Positions 7,815 to 16,082 are shown, counted from the stretch's first letter. The stretch: DNA of 32,771 nucleotides from Actinoallomurus sp045806665 (GCA_045806665.1 JBJMIW010000170.1:1-32771), one strand, 5' to 3'. Program-made: numbers and translations. The notes: generated by a model from the sequence alone, not told the origin.

Positions 7815-9188
7815 TCAGAACTTCGTGAAGTGGTGGAAGCACTCATAGTCGGCGTCCCGGCCGGCGAACGCCTCGACGTCGGCGCGCTTGACGGCCAGGT
7901 AGGCGGCGCTGCGCAGCGGGCCGAGGGCCGTCATCAGCAGGTCGTCGGCCTCCAGGGCGTCGAGCGCCTTGCCGAGTGAGGAGGGCAGGCGGGACGGACG
8001 CTCGTCCTCGGGGAGGGTGGCGGGATCGGCGTCGACGGCCGCGCCGGGCTCGGTCTTCGACCGGATGCCGTCCAGCCCGGCGTGGATGACGGCTCCCAGG
8101 GACAGGTACGGGTTGGCGCCGGAGTCCGAGGGCTTGAACTCCAGGTTCGTGCTCTCCTCGGCCGCGTCCCGCATCGGCGAGCAGATCCGTACCGCGGCCT
8201 CGCGGTTGTCCATGCCGTAGCAGGCGTACGCACTGGCCCACGTCTGGGGCGTGAGGCGGCGGAAGCCGTTGACCGTGCCGGAGGTGAGGGCCGTCAGGGC
8301 GGGCAGGTGCGCGAGGAGGCCGCCGATGAACCAGCGGCCCTCATTGGACAAACCGTAGGCGCCGGCCGGGTCGTGGAAGACGTTGCGGTCGCCGGACCAC
8401 AGGGACAGGTGCAGGTGGCAGCCGTTGCCCGGCTGGTCGGGGATGGGCTTGGGCGCGAACGAGGCCCACAGCCCGCGTCGCATGGCCACGGCCCGTACGG
8501 TCTCGCGGTAGAGCACGTGGTTGTCGGCGGCGCGGAGGGCGGACGCGGGCCGGATGGACATCTCCTGCTGCCCGTGCCCCAGCTCGGGGTGGTAGTGCTC
8601 GACGCGCATGCCCTGCGCCTCGAGGGCGTGCAGCAGGTCGATGGCGAAGTCGTGCGCGGTGTGGAAGCCGGTGGCGGAGTAGCAGAGGCTGTCGTCGATG
8701 GGGGCGAGCCGGTCCGGACCGTGCTCGGTGGGCGTCCGGCGGCCGAGCGTGAACTCCGGTTCGAAGGCCGCGAGGAGGGTGTACCCCGCGGCCGCGAGGT
8801 CGGCGATGGCCTGCTTCAGGAAGGTGCGCGGGCAGGCCGCCCAGGGCTCGCCGTCGGGGTGGACGAGGTCGGACAGCATTGCCGCGGAGCCGGGGGCGTA
8901 GGGGAGCGGGGTGAAGGTCGACGGGTCGGCCAGGATGCGGACCTCCCCGACGGGGCCCAGGCCCTCGACCGGCTGCAGCGTGTCGAGCATGGTCATCGCC
9001 ATCATGGCGACCGTGTGCCCGATCCCGGTGCGGAGCCGCTCGGCGACCCGTGCGCCGGCGACGGACTTGCCGCGGATGACGCCGCCGTGGTCGGCGTAGA
9101 GGAACCGGACGAGGTCGATGCGGCCCGTTTCGACCCGCTCGGCCACGTGTGCGGCGATCGGGTCACTCCGCCTTCTGCTGGCGCTCAT
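7815..9188 (-). CDS. Glutamine synthetase family protein (GlnA-like gamma-glutamyl ligase)
   Basis: A 457-aa member of the GlnA superfamily, with an N-terminal beta-grasp and a C-terminal catalytic domain. Visible motifs: AAFEPEFTLG (metal-binding Glu), EHYHPELGHGQQEMSIRP, NGCHLHLSLW (ATP/metal-binding His), GMDNREAAVRI and EFKPSDSGANPYLSLGA. It lacks the typical NGSGMH, adenylylation-loop and C-terminal signatures of housekeeping GlnA. It more likely ligates glutamate to an amine such as a polyamine, ethanolamine or aromatic amine, as GlnA3/GlnA4-type paralogs do in Streptomyces; this is inference. The start is ATG 9188; a good ribosome site is not obvious. The HEAT-repeat gene lies upstream on the same strand, separated by 190 nt. 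Confidence 0.85.
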   Translation of the reverse strand: MSASRRRSDPIAAHVAERVETGRIDLVRFLYADHGGVIRGKSVAGARVAERLRTGIGHTVAMMAMTMLDTLQPVEGLGPVGEVRILADPSTFTPLPYAPGSAAMLSDLVHPDGEPWAACPRTFLKQAIADLAAAGYTLLAAFEPEFTLGRRTPTEHGPDRLAPIDDSLCYSATGFHTAHDFAIDLLHALEAQGMRVEHYHPELGHGQQEMSIRPASALRAADNHVLYRETVRAVAMRRGLWASFAPKPIPDQPGNGCHLHLSLWSGDRNVFHDPAGAYGLSNEGRWFIGGLLAHLPALTALTSGTVNGFRRLTPQTWASAYACYGMDNREAAVRICSPMRDAAEESTNLEFKPSDSGANPYLSLGAVIHAGLDGIRSKTEPGAAVDADPATLPEDERPSRLPSSLGKALDALEADDLLMTALGPLRSAAYLAVKRADVEAFAGRDADYECFHHFTKF

Positions 9189-9356
9189 GACTATGGCGTA
9201 ACACGGGTGGTGCCGCTAGGCCAGAGGCGCGCGAATGTACCGCTGGACCGTGGGCGCCAGGTCCGCGACGAGCGTCTCGACCTGGACCGCTGAGGGCGCA
9301 GAGGCCGGGTCCTGGCTGCGAGGAGGATCCGCGGACCTGGATCCCTCCCTGTCCGG

Positions 9357-9378
9357 GCCGCGGCGACGTCGCCGCGGC
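9357..9378. terminator. Perfect palindrome after the HEAT-repeat gene
   Basis: A 22-nt perfect palindrome centred on GACGTC, with GCCGCGGC at its left end, directly abuts the stop codon at 9379-9381. It can form an 11-bp cruciform/hairpin in either direction and probably terminates the minus-strand gene. No U-run follows. Confidence 0.5.
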
Positions 9379-10608
9379 TCAGTTGAGGTGGCCGGACAGG
9401 CGTTCGGCGGCCGCGGAGCGTACGGCGGCGTCTTCGGCGTCCTCGTGACGGAGCCGCCGCAACCGGGCCCGGGTCGCGCCGGCGAGAGGAACCGCGCCGG
9501 CGGCCAGCCGCCGCACCCCGGCCTCACAGTCCCACAGGGCCTCCACCAGGTACGGCTCCGCGACGTGCGGGTCGATCCTGGTCAGCGAGCCGAGCAGGTT
9601 GGCGCGGAGCTGGGACGACGCGCTCTCCTCCCAGCCGTACAGCAGGAGCGGGATGGCAGGCCGTGATCGCAGGCGGCCCAGCCCGTCGGCGGGCCCCGCG
9701 GCCAGGTCCCAGTCCTCCTCGTCGAGGCTGATCTCGAAGGACTCCAGGAGCGCCGGGGCGTCGGCGTCCGTGCCGTGCGCGGCGAGGACGTCGATGCCGA
9801 GGTCCTGGTAGGACCGCTCTTCCGCCGTCCAGACCCGGGCGCGGTCCAGCGCGGCGGGGCCGAGGTCGCGTACGGCGCGGCACAACGGGCCGTCATAGGC
9901 GCCCGCCGGTAGCAATTCCTCGACGAGGTCGAGGACCAGGGCACTGCGGCGGCGGCCGAGTTCGAGTATGGCAGCGGTCGCGCCGTCGCCGTAGGTCCGG
10001 ACGAGTGCCGCCAGGTCGGCCTCGGAACGGCCGGTGAGCGAGGTTCGCGGTTCGTGCGCGCGTGTCTCGGGTCTGCGCACGGCGGCGATCCGGGGCTGGC
10101 GGTGGGCCCACATTCGCGTGACCGTGCCGTCCACCCCGCACAGCCAGGCGAGGGCACGGTCGTCACAGCGGGCCGCGGCGACCTCGTCGAGGCCCTCGGC
10201 CAGGGCGGGATCGTCGAGCTCCACCAGGGACTGCAGCGCGGTGTACCAGTTCTCCCCCTCGCTGGCGTACCGGCGCAGCGGCACAGCGGCCTCCCGCCGG
10301 CCGAGGCGGACGAGATGCGAGAGCACGTCGAGCGCCAGGTTGGTGCGGTCCGGCTCGGGATCCAGCCGATCATCAGGATCGAATATGTGTTCGACGACCG
10401 GAGTGATGTCCAGCTCCAGGTCGAGGATCAGTCGCGCGTAATACAGCCCGCGGGCCTCGAGGGTGTCCCACCGAGGATCGCGGCTCACGCAGTCGTAGAT
10501 CAGGTCGCGTGCGCCGGGCGTGCCGGCGGCACGGCGTGCGGCGCAGCCCCGGCCGCGCTGCAGGCGGCCGTGCAGGGACTCCGCCGGGTGAATGACGATG
10601 GGCTTCAC
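9379..10608 (-). CDS. HEAT-repeat-like protein of unknown function
   Basis: A 409-aa, mostly alpha-helical protein. The first ~90 residues contain DLIYDCVSRDPRWDTLEARGLYYARLI. The remainder shows irregular ~30-residue helical repeats with spaced Leu/Ala/Asp (for example ALDVLSHLVRLGRREAAVPLRRYA, DLAALVRTYGDGATAAILELGRRR, EPYLVEALWDCEAGVRRLAAGAVPLAG), typical of HEAT/armadillo scaffolds that mediate protein-protein contacts. No catalytic motif, signal peptide or membrane segment is visible. The annotated start is GTG 10608 (VKPIVIHP); the first 30 residues look less conserved, so the true start may be a little downstream. Function is not assigned. Confidence 0.7.
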   Translation of the reverse strand: MKPIVIHPAESLHGRLQRGRGCAARRAAGTPGARDLIYDCVSRDPRWDTLEARGLYYARLILDLELDITPVVEHIFDPDDRLDPEPDRTNLALDVLSHLVRLGRREAAVPLRRYASEGENWYTALQSLVELDDPALAEGLDEVAAARCDDRALAWLCGVDGTVTRMWAHRQPRIAAVRRPETRAHEPRTSLTGRSEADLAALVRTYGDGATAAILELGRRRSALVLDLVEELLPAGAYDGPLCRAVRDLGPAALDRARVWTAEERSYQDLGIDVLAAHGTDADAPALLESFEISLDEEDWDLAAGPADGLGRLRSRPAIPLLLYGWEESASSQLRANLLGSLTRIDPHVAEPYLVEALWDCEAGVRRLAAGAVPLAGATRARLRRLRHEDAEDAAVRSAAAERLSGHLN

Positions 10609-10649
10609 CGCTGCAGGATGCGCACTCGACTACAAATCGGGCAAGCCAA

Positions 10650-10835
10650 TTACGGGAGTAGAAGCGCGCACCCCCGTTTGACCGTGCGGATCACCGGGGC
10701 GGTCTCCACGTGGCGGACGCCCTCCAGCGCGCCGACCCGCTCGGTCAGGTAGCGGTAGAGGTGGCGCGTAGGGCGGCACGGACATCCACAGCCGCCCCTC
10801 GGCATGGTGGCCGAACACCTCCGCCGGACGTCCGG
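10650..10835 (-). pseudogene. AsnC/Lrp-family regulator, C-terminal remnant with frameshift
   Basis: Just after the stop of the TIGR03085-type gene, one minus-strand frame reads AEVFGHHAEGRLWMSV and then, after a frame change near 10775, another reads RHLYRYLTERVGALEGVRHV followed by ETAPVIRTVKRG and a TAA at 10650-10652. This is the characteristic end of an AsnC/Lrp ligand-binding (RAM) domain: a WMSV-type beta strand, the RHLYRYLTERV helix, and the VETxxVIRTVKR strand. The DNA-binding domain and the first half of the RAM domain are missing. It is therefore a truncated, frameshifted relic, probably of a regulator once associated with this locus. Confidence 0.7.
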
Positions 10836-10841
10836 GCGGGG

Positions 10842-11480
10842 CTAGAGGCGCCAGCGGCCCTGGTTCAGGACGTTGATCGCCTCGGCCTCGCCCGTCAGCT
10901 CCACCCGCGCGGCGTCCTTGCGGCCGAGGGCCCACAACGTCAGCTCGCTCGCCGGGCCGTGCACCCGCACCAGCCTGCCGCCCTTGGTGACGCGCTGCGT
11001 GCGGCCCGCCGGGTCCACGAACGTGACCTCCACGGGCAGCCGCCGCAGGACGAACCGGGCCGCCCGCAGCCGCCGCCACAGGCTCTCCTCGAGGGCCGCG
11101 GGCAGCTCGCGGGGCTCCCAGCCCTCCCGGGCGCGGCGCACGTCCTCGTGGTGCACGAAATACTCGGTGGTGTTGGCCGCGGCGTCCACCGCGGGCAGCG
11201 CGAACGGCGACCAGGCCGGCGGGCCGGCCCGGAAGCGCGCCACGAGGTCGGCGTACGCCGCCGAGTCGCGGATCCGGAGCCGTACCTTCTCGGTGTGGCC
11301 CGCCAGCAGGGGGATCATGATGCCCGGCGCGGCGTCGGGCCGGTGCTCCCGGACGACGAGATGGGCGGTCAGGTCACCAGTGGTCCAGCCCTGGCAGAGG
11401 GTGGGGCCGTCCGGGCCGGCATCGATCAGGGCGTCGCTGAGGGCGTGGCGCTCGGCGCGGGCCCAGTTCTCGTTCGCCAT
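10842..11480 (-). CDS. TIGR03085 / maleylpyruvate isomerase-like (DinB superfamily) metal-binding protein
   Basis: A 212-aa protein with an N-terminal four-helix DinB-type domain. Candidate metal ligands are in HLVVREHRP (His 36 region) and FVHHEDVRRA (about residue 110), the pattern of the actinobacterial TIGR03085 group. The C-terminal ~80 residues form a small beta-rich domain ending ELTGEAEAINVLNQGRWRL. Relatives are mycothiol-dependent or metal-dependent enzymes, but this subfamily has no established reaction. The ATG at 11480 lies exactly 6 nt past a TACGAT -10 box on the minus strand, suggesting a leaderless mRNA. Confidence 0.82.
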   Translation of the reverse strand: MANENWARAERHALSDALIDAGPDGPTLCQGWTTGDLTAHLVVREHRPDAAPGIMIPLLAGHTEKVRLRIRDSAAYADLVARFRAGPPAWSPFALPAVDAAANTTEYFVHHEDVRRAREGWEPRELPAALEESLWRRLRAARFVLRRLPVEVTFVDPAGRTQRVTKGGRLVRVHGPASELTLWALGRKDAARVELTGEAEAINVLNQGRWRL

Positions 11481-11486
11481 CCCGTG

Positions 11487-11492
11487 ATCGTA
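11487..11492 (-). promoter_or_regulatory. -10 box of a probable leaderless transcript
   Basis: Minus-strand TACGAT is followed by six bases and then the ATG of the TIGR03085-type gene, so the predicted +1 coincides with the A of the start codon. Confidence 0.5.
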
Positions 11493-11579
11493 GGCCCGCT
11501 CTGCGCCGGAGCGGAATAACTCGTCGGTCCCGCGTGATAGGGAATATCGGCCCCACTATCTGCCACGGGAGGGGACTTT

Positions 11580-13382
11580 GTGTCACAAAAGGTGACATCG
11601 GACATCCTGAAAAAGGGCGTCGGCGTCCTCTGGGTCGCCGCCCGGGCGGAGCCGCGCCTCCTGACCGCCGCCGTGCTGAGCAGCGGGCTGTACGCGGCGA
11701 TGACCGTGGGGAGCGCCTGGGTCCTCGGCCGGGTCACCCAGGACGTCGTCCTGCCGGCCTTCCGCGACGGTCGCACCACGACCGGCACGCTCGTCCTGGG
11801 CGGACTGGCGATCGTCGGCGTGGCCCTGCTGAAGGCGCTCGGCATCGCGGGACGGCGCCTGTACGCCGGGATGGTGCAGTACAACATGCAGGCGGCCTAC
11901 CGGCGCGCGGTCACCCGCCAGTACCTCCGGCTGCCCCTGGCCTGGCACCAGAGACACCCCACCGGCCGGCTCCTGTCCAACGCCAACGCCGACGTGGAGG
12001 CCGCCTGGGCCCCCCTCGCCCCGCTGCCCATGGCGCTCGGCGTCGTGCTGATGCTGATCATCGCCGCGATCGCCATCCTCGCCACCGACATCGTCGTCGC
12101 GATCGTCGGCTTCCTCGTCTTCCCCGCGATCGCCGGGCTCAACGTGATCTACCAGCGGAGGCTCGCCCCGGTGGCGGCACGGGCGCAGCGCCTGCGGGCG
12201 GGCGTCAGCGAGGTCGCGCACGAGAGCTTCGAGGGCGCGCTGGTCGTCAAGACCCTCGGCCGCGAGGCCGACGAGACCGAGCGCTTCGCCGAGGTCGCCC
12301 GGGAACTCCGCGACGCGAACGTGGCCGTCGGACGCCTGCGCGGGCTCTTCGACCCGGTCCTGGAGGCCCTGCCGAACCTCGGCGTCCTGGCCGTCCTGCT
12401 CATCGGGTCCATCCGGCTGCGGTCCGGCGCGATCTCGCCCGGCGATCTCGTGCACGTCGCCTACCTGTTCACGCTGCTGGCCTTCCCGATCCGGGCGCTC
12501 GGCTGGGTCCTGGCCGAGGTGCCGCGCAGCGTCGTCGGCTGGGAACGGGTGCAGAACGTCCTGCAGGCCACCGGCTCCCTGCCGTACGGCGACCGGTCCG
12601 TCGACGGCGACGGACCCGCGGGGCTGGAGGTCCGCGGCGTGCGGTTCGGCTACACCGACGACGACGTCCTGCACGACGTGGCCTTCACCGCCGAGCCCGG
12701 CCGTACGATCGCGGTCGTCGGCTCGACGGGCTCGGGCAAGTCGACGCTGACCAACCTGCTCGTCCGTCTCGTCGACCCGGCGGCCGGGCAGATCCTGCTC
12801 GACGGCGTCGACGCCCGGGACGTCAAGCGGCACGGCCTGTCGGCGACCACCGCGCTGGTGCCGCAGCAGGCCTTCCTGTTCGACGACACCGTCCGCGGCA
12901 ACGTGACGCTCGGCCTGGACGTGCCGGACGAGGACGTGTGGGAGGCGCTGCGGCTGGCCCAGGCCGACGGGTTCGTCTCCGCCCTCGCGGACGGCCTCGA
13001 CACTCACGTGGGGGAGCGGGGCGCCACACTGTCCGGCGGTCAGCGGCAGCGGCTGGCGCTGGCCCGCGCCCTGGTCCGGCGGCCCCGCCTGCTCGTGCTG
13101 GACGACGCGACCTCCAGCGTCGACCCCCAGGTGGAGGCCCGCATCCTCGACGGCCTGCGCGACTCCGCGGCCACCGTCGTGGTCGTCGCCTACCGCAAGG
13201 CGACGATCGAACTCGCCGACGAGGTGGTCTACGTGGAGCGCGGGCGGGTGGCGGCTCAGGGCCCGCACAAGGAACTGCTGAAACTGTCCGCCGGATACCG
13301 GGACCTGGTGACCGCCTACGAGCGCGCCGCCGACGAGCCCGTACCGGATGAGGACGAGGAGAACGAGGAGGCGGTGGCGTGA
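11580..13382 (+). CDS. ABC exporter half-transporter with degenerate ATPase site (TMD-NBD)
   Basis: A 600-aa fused transmembrane/ATPase protein. Residues 1-320 form a six-helix exporter domain, and the NBD starts near 350. Walker A is GSTGSGKST (about 380) and the signature LSGGQRQRLALARAL (about 483). Walker B reads LLVLDDATSSVD, with Asp instead of the catalytic Glu. The H-loop reads VAYRKAT instead of the usual AHRLST, so the switch His is Tyr. These are hallmarks of the inactive-site partner of heterodimeric type IV exporters (TM287/288 or BmrCD type). The start is GTG 11580 behind GGGAGGGG. The stop overlaps the partner's GTG (GTGA). The substrate is not predictable. Confidence 0.92.
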   Translation: MSQKVTSDILKKGVGVLWVAARAEPRLLTAAVLSSGLYAAMTVGSAWVLGRVTQDVVLPAFRDGRTTTGTLVLGGLAIVGVALLKALGIAGRRLYAGMVQYNMQAAYRRAVTRQYLRLPLAWHQRHPTGRLLSNANADVEAAWAPLAPLPMALGVVLMLIIAAIAILATDIVVAIVGFLVFPAIAGLNVIYQRRLAPVAARAQRLRAGVSEVAHESFEGALVVKTLGREADETERFAEVARELRDANVAVGRLRGLFDPVLEALPNLGVLAVLLIGSIRLRSGAISPGDLVHVAYLFTLLAFPIRALGWVLAEVPRSVVGWERVQNVLQATGSLPYGDRSVDGDGPAGLEVRGVRFGYTDDDVLHDVAFTAEPGRTIAVVGSTGSGKSTLTNLLVRLVDPAAGQILLDGVDARDVKRHGLSATTALVPQQAFLFDDTVRGNVTLGLDVPDEDVWEALRLAQADGFVSALADGLDTHVGERGATLSGGQRQRLALARALVRRPRLLVLDDATSSVDPQVEARILDGLRDSAATVVVVAYRKATIELADEVVYVERGRVAAQGPHKELLKLSAGYRDLVTAYERAADEPVPDEDEENEEAVA

Positions 13383-15154
13383 CGACCGTCGAGACGGGCA
13401 GGCGGTCCGGGCTGGCCACGCTCCGCCGGGGCCTGCGGCTCACCCCGGAGTTCCGGAAGGGCATCGTCGGGACGCTGCTGCTCGCGCTCGTCGCGACGGC
13501 CGGGCGCATCGTGGTCCCGGTCGCCGTGCAACAGACGCTCGACCGGGGGCTGCGCGCCCACGGCGGCCCGGACCTCGGCTTCATCCGCACCGCCGTCCTG
13601 GCGTGCGCGGTCGCCGTCGTCCTGACGGCCGTTGCGGCGTACCTGATGAACGTGCGCCTCTACCGCACGAGCGAGAACGGCCTGGCGGCGCTGCGCGTCC
13701 GCGCGTTCCGCCACGTGCACGACCTGTCGATGCTGTCCCAGAGCGGCGAGCGGCGCGGGTCGCTCGTCTCCCGCGTCACCAGCGACGTCGACCAGATGAG
13801 CCAGTTCATGCAGTACGGCGGCCTGATGATCATCATCGCGGGCGGTCAACTGATCGTGGCGACGGTGCTCATGGCGGTCTACTCCTGGCCGCTGGCGCTG
13901 CTCGTCTGGGCCATCTTCCTGCCCCTGTCCTACGCCCTGCGGGTCTTCCAGCGCTGGCTGTCCACGGCGTACGGGACGGTGCGCGAGCGGGTCGGCGACA
14001 TGCTGTCGGCAGTGGGTGAGTCGGTCGTCGGGGCGCCGGTCATCCGCGCGTACGGCGCCGAGGAGCGCACCGCCCGCCGGATCGACGAGTCCGTCGGCGC
14101 GTACCGCGACGCGCAGGTACGGGCGCAGAACCTCGTCGCCCTCACCTTCCCCTCGACCGAGCTCGCCTCGGCGATCGCGACCGCCGCGGTGGTCATTGCC
14201 GGCACGGCGCTGGGGATCGGCGGTCACCTCACCGCCGGAGAGCTCGTGGCCTTCCTGTTCCTCGTCACGCTGTTCGTCAGCCCCCTGCAGGTGGCCACCG
14301 AGGTCCTCAACGACGCCCAGAACGCCATCGCCGGCTGGCGGCGCGTGCTCGGCGTCCTCGACATGACGCCGGACGTGGCCGACCCCGGTCCCGCGGGAGC
14401 CGTACTGCCCCGGGGCGCGGTCGACGTGCGGTTCGAGGACGTGTCGTTCGCCTATCCCGGCGGGCCGACCGTGCTGCACGACGTGTCCGCGCACATCGCG
14501 CCGCGCTCCCGGATCGCCGTGGTGGGCGAGACCGGCTCGGGCAAGACCACCTTCGCCAAGCTGCTGACCCGCATGATGGACCCGGTGTCGGGACGCGTCC
14601 TGGTCGACGGCGTGCCACTGACCGACGTGCGGTTCTCCTCGCTGCGCGCGCGGATCGTGATGGTCCCGCAGGACGGGTTCCTGTTCGACGCCTCCCTGGC
14701 CGACAACATCCGGTTCGGGCGGCCGGACGCGTCGGATGAGGACGTCCGCCGCGTCCTGACCGAACTCGGGCTGGGTGACTGGCTGGACGGCCTGCCCCGG
14801 GGACTGGAGACCCCGGTCGGGCAGCGTGGCGAGTCCCTCTCGGCGGGGGAGCGCCAGCTCCTGGCGCTGGCCCGGGCCTACCTGGCCGACCCGGACCTCC
14901 TGGTGCTCGACGAGGCGACCTCCGCCGTGGACCCCGCGACCGAGGTGCGCCTCCAGCGCGCCATCGAGAACGTCACCCGGGGCCGTACGGCCGTCTCGAT
15001 CGCCCACCGTCTGTCGACCGCGGAGGCGGCCGATGAGGTCCTCGTGTTCGACCGCGGCCGTCTGGTCCAGCGGGGCCCACACGCCGCACTGGTCGCCGAA
15101 CCGGGACGATATGCCGAGTTGTACGCGTCTTGGGCAGCACAGTTGAAAATTTGA
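13379..15154 (+). CDS. ABC exporter half-transporter with canonical catalytic residues (TMD-NBD)
   Basis: A 591-aa partner of the preceding protein. The transmembrane domain covers about residues 20-310. The NBD has Walker A GETGSGKTT (about 382), a non-canonical signature LSAGERQLLALARAYL (about 486), Walker B LLVLDEATSAVD with the catalytic Glu, and the H-loop SIAHRLST. In a heterodimer, its Walker A/B and His pair with the partner's intact LSGGQ to make the one hydrolytic site. Its altered LSAGE signature completes the degenerate site, so the two sequences are complementary. The start is GTG 13379 inside the GTGA overlap; the pair is surely co-translated. Confidence 0.93.
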   Translation: MTTVETGRRSGLATLRRGLRLTPEFRKGIVGTLLLALVATAGRIVVPVAVQQTLDRGLRAHGGPDLGFIRTAVLACAVAVVLTAVAAYLMNVRLYRTSENGLAALRVRAFRHVHDLSMLSQSGERRGSLVSRVTSDVDQMSQFMQYGGLMIIIAGGQLIVATVLMAVYSWPLALLVWAIFLPLSYALRVFQRWLSTAYGTVRERVGDMLSAVGESVVGAPVIRAYGAEERTARRIDESVGAYRDAQVRAQNLVALTFPSTELASAIATAAVVIAGTALGIGGHLTAGELVAFLFLVTLFVSPLQVATEVLNDAQNAIAGWRRVLGVLDMTPDVADPGPAGAVLPRGAVDVRFEDVSFAYPGGPTVLHDVSAHIAPRSRIAVVGETGSGKTTFAKLLTRMMDPVSGRVLVDGVPLTDVRFSSLRARIVMVPQDGFLFDASLADNIRFGRPDASDEDVRRVLTELGLGDWLDGLPRGLETPVGQRGESLSAGERQLLALARAYLADPDLLVLDEATSAVDPATEVRLQRAIENVTRGRTAVSIAHRLSTAEAADEVLVFDRGRLVQRGPHAALVAEPGRYAELYASWAAQLKI

Positions 15155-15320
15155 TTTTCTAGGCGCCTGGGCCGTTCTGGCCGGTGAGAGGTGGGTTGCC
15201 GCGACAACGGCGGGGAATATCGACGGCGGAATGCAGTCCTTCGCACGGGGGCGTGTGACAGAGCACCGAACTTGGTAAACTGAAAGCGGTTGTTGTCGTA
15301 GTTCCACGTTCGTTTGCCAG

Positions 15321-15349
15321 ACGCCCGCGGATCGATGACTGGCGGGCGT
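15321..15349 (+). other. Stem-loop 1 in the cspA leader
   Basis: A perfect 8-bp stem, ACGCCCGC (15321-15328) with GCGGGCGT (15342-15349), followed by the U-rich GTTCTTGCTTCTTC. An alternative GCCAG/CTGGC pairing (15316-15320 / 15339-15343) competes with it. It may be a switch element or the terminator of a short RNA. Confidence 0.45.
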
Positions 15350-15398
15350 GTTCTTGCTTCTTCAAGGGCCTGCGCACACCCGCGGCAACCGCAAAGTG

Positions 15399-15425
15399 AC
15401 CCACGAGGTGTGGGTTTTTGTTTGT
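15399..15425 (+). terminator. Intrinsic terminator-like hairpin just before the cspA ribosome site
   Basis: Stem ACCCAC (15399-15404), loop gaggt, GTGGGT (15410-15415), then TTTTGTTTGT. This textbook Rho-independent shape is rare in high-GC actinomycetes. It ends only about 6 nt before the AAGGAG of cspA (15431-15436), so it more likely attenuates or masks cspA than ends an upstream gene. Confidence 0.55.
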
Positions 15426-15442
15426 CCCGCAAGGAGTTAGGC

Positions 15443-15646
15443 ATGGCCCAGGGCACCGTGAAGTGGTTCAACGCCGACAAGGGGTTCGGCTTCATCGCCA
15501 TTGACGGTGGTGGTCCGGACGTCTTCGTGCACTACTCGGCGATCGCCACCAACGGATACCGTACGCTCGAGGACAACCAGCGCGTGGAGTTCGAGGTCGT
15601 CCAGGGCGACCGCGGCCCGCAGGCGGACCAGGTCCGCCCGCTGTAG
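15443..15646 (+). CDS. Cold-shock protein, CspA family
   Basis: A 67-aa single-domain OB-fold RNA chaperone of the usual length. RNP1 is KGFGFIAI and RNP2 is VFVHYSAI; the N terminus MAQGTVKWFNADKGFGFI is family-typical. It binds single-stranded nucleic acid and melts mRNA structure. ATG 15443 follows AAGGAG at 7-nt spacing; the open frame extends upstream only through the structured leader and is not coding. About 170 nt of 5' UTR, if transcription starts near a TAAACT box at about 15278, carries two hairpins that probably set temperature or autogenous control. A hairpin terminator follows at 15681-15705. Confidence 0.95.
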   Translation: MAQGTVKWFNADKGFGFIAIDGGGPDVFVHYSAIATNGYRTLEDNQRVEFEVVQGDRGPQADQVRPL

Positions 15647-15662
15647 TTCTCATTCGGTTCGG

Positions 15663-15962
15663 TTAGAGTTCAGCCGTTGGGGTCCGTGCCGTTTCGGTAC
15701 GGGCCTCTTCGCTTTTCTGTAGCCGGTCCACCGCCCAGAGTGCCCAGTCGCGTGATGCCGCCAACTGCCGAATCCCGCATTCGAGGGCACAATGCCCAAA
15801 ACTTCGCTCATCGACCCGGCATGCCAGGGCCTGCAGTTCGGCCGCCCGCGCCTCGACGTCGCCCACCTCCTCCATGAGCAGTTCGACGGCATTGTCCCTC
15901 GGCGGCGTGGGGAGCAAGAAGGCCCGCAGTGCCGCCTCGGTCCGCGTCCGGCACCGCGACGG
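15663..15962 (-). pseudogene. PadR-family regulator, C-terminal remnant
   Basis: A minus-strand frame of about 99 codons, with no good start, reads RTEAALRAFLLPTPPRDNAV, then ELLMEEVGDVEARAAELQAL, then FGHCALECGIRQLAASRDWA and LWAVDRLQ. This follows the helical C-terminal dimerisation domain of PadR-type regulators: the x-E-x-ALR-FL entry, an amphipathic coiled coil, and the final ALE-GIR...W helix. The N-terminal winged helix is absent, as the frame is closed by TGA at 15963-15965. The last ~15 residues run into the cspA terminator and are probably not original. It looks like a decayed regulator; a short functional peptide started at a TTG cannot be excluded. Confidence 0.5.
15681..15705 (+). 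terminator. Terminator of cspA
   Basis: An 11-bp stem with two G:U pairs (15681-15691 / 15695-15705) and a TTT loop, followed by TCTTCGCTTTTCT. It starts about 35 nt after the cspA stop. Confidence 0.7.
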
Positions 15963-16076
15963 TCATCCCGTGGTCGGCGCGACAGGCGCGGCCGTGGCGC
16001 TGCCGGTCTTCGCGCTGATGCCCGAACGTCCGTTGCGGCGCTTCGCCCCTGCCGCCGCATCGGCCGAGTGACACGG

Positions 16077-16082
16077 CACAAT
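16077..16082 (+). promoter_or_regulatory. Possible -10 box for a leaderless hisI transcript
   Basis: CACAAT is a weak match to TAnnnT. It is followed by 7 nt and ATG 16090, a spacing that recurs before other genes of this window. It overlaps the alternative ATG at 16081 and so favours 16090 as the start. Confidence 0.35.

Noticed and set aside
15940..16071. Plus-strand frame ending HRDGHPVVGATGAAVALPVFAL, resembling a transporter C-terminus
   Set aside because: Too short, no start, no family motif, and overlaps the PadR-like remnant on the other strand.
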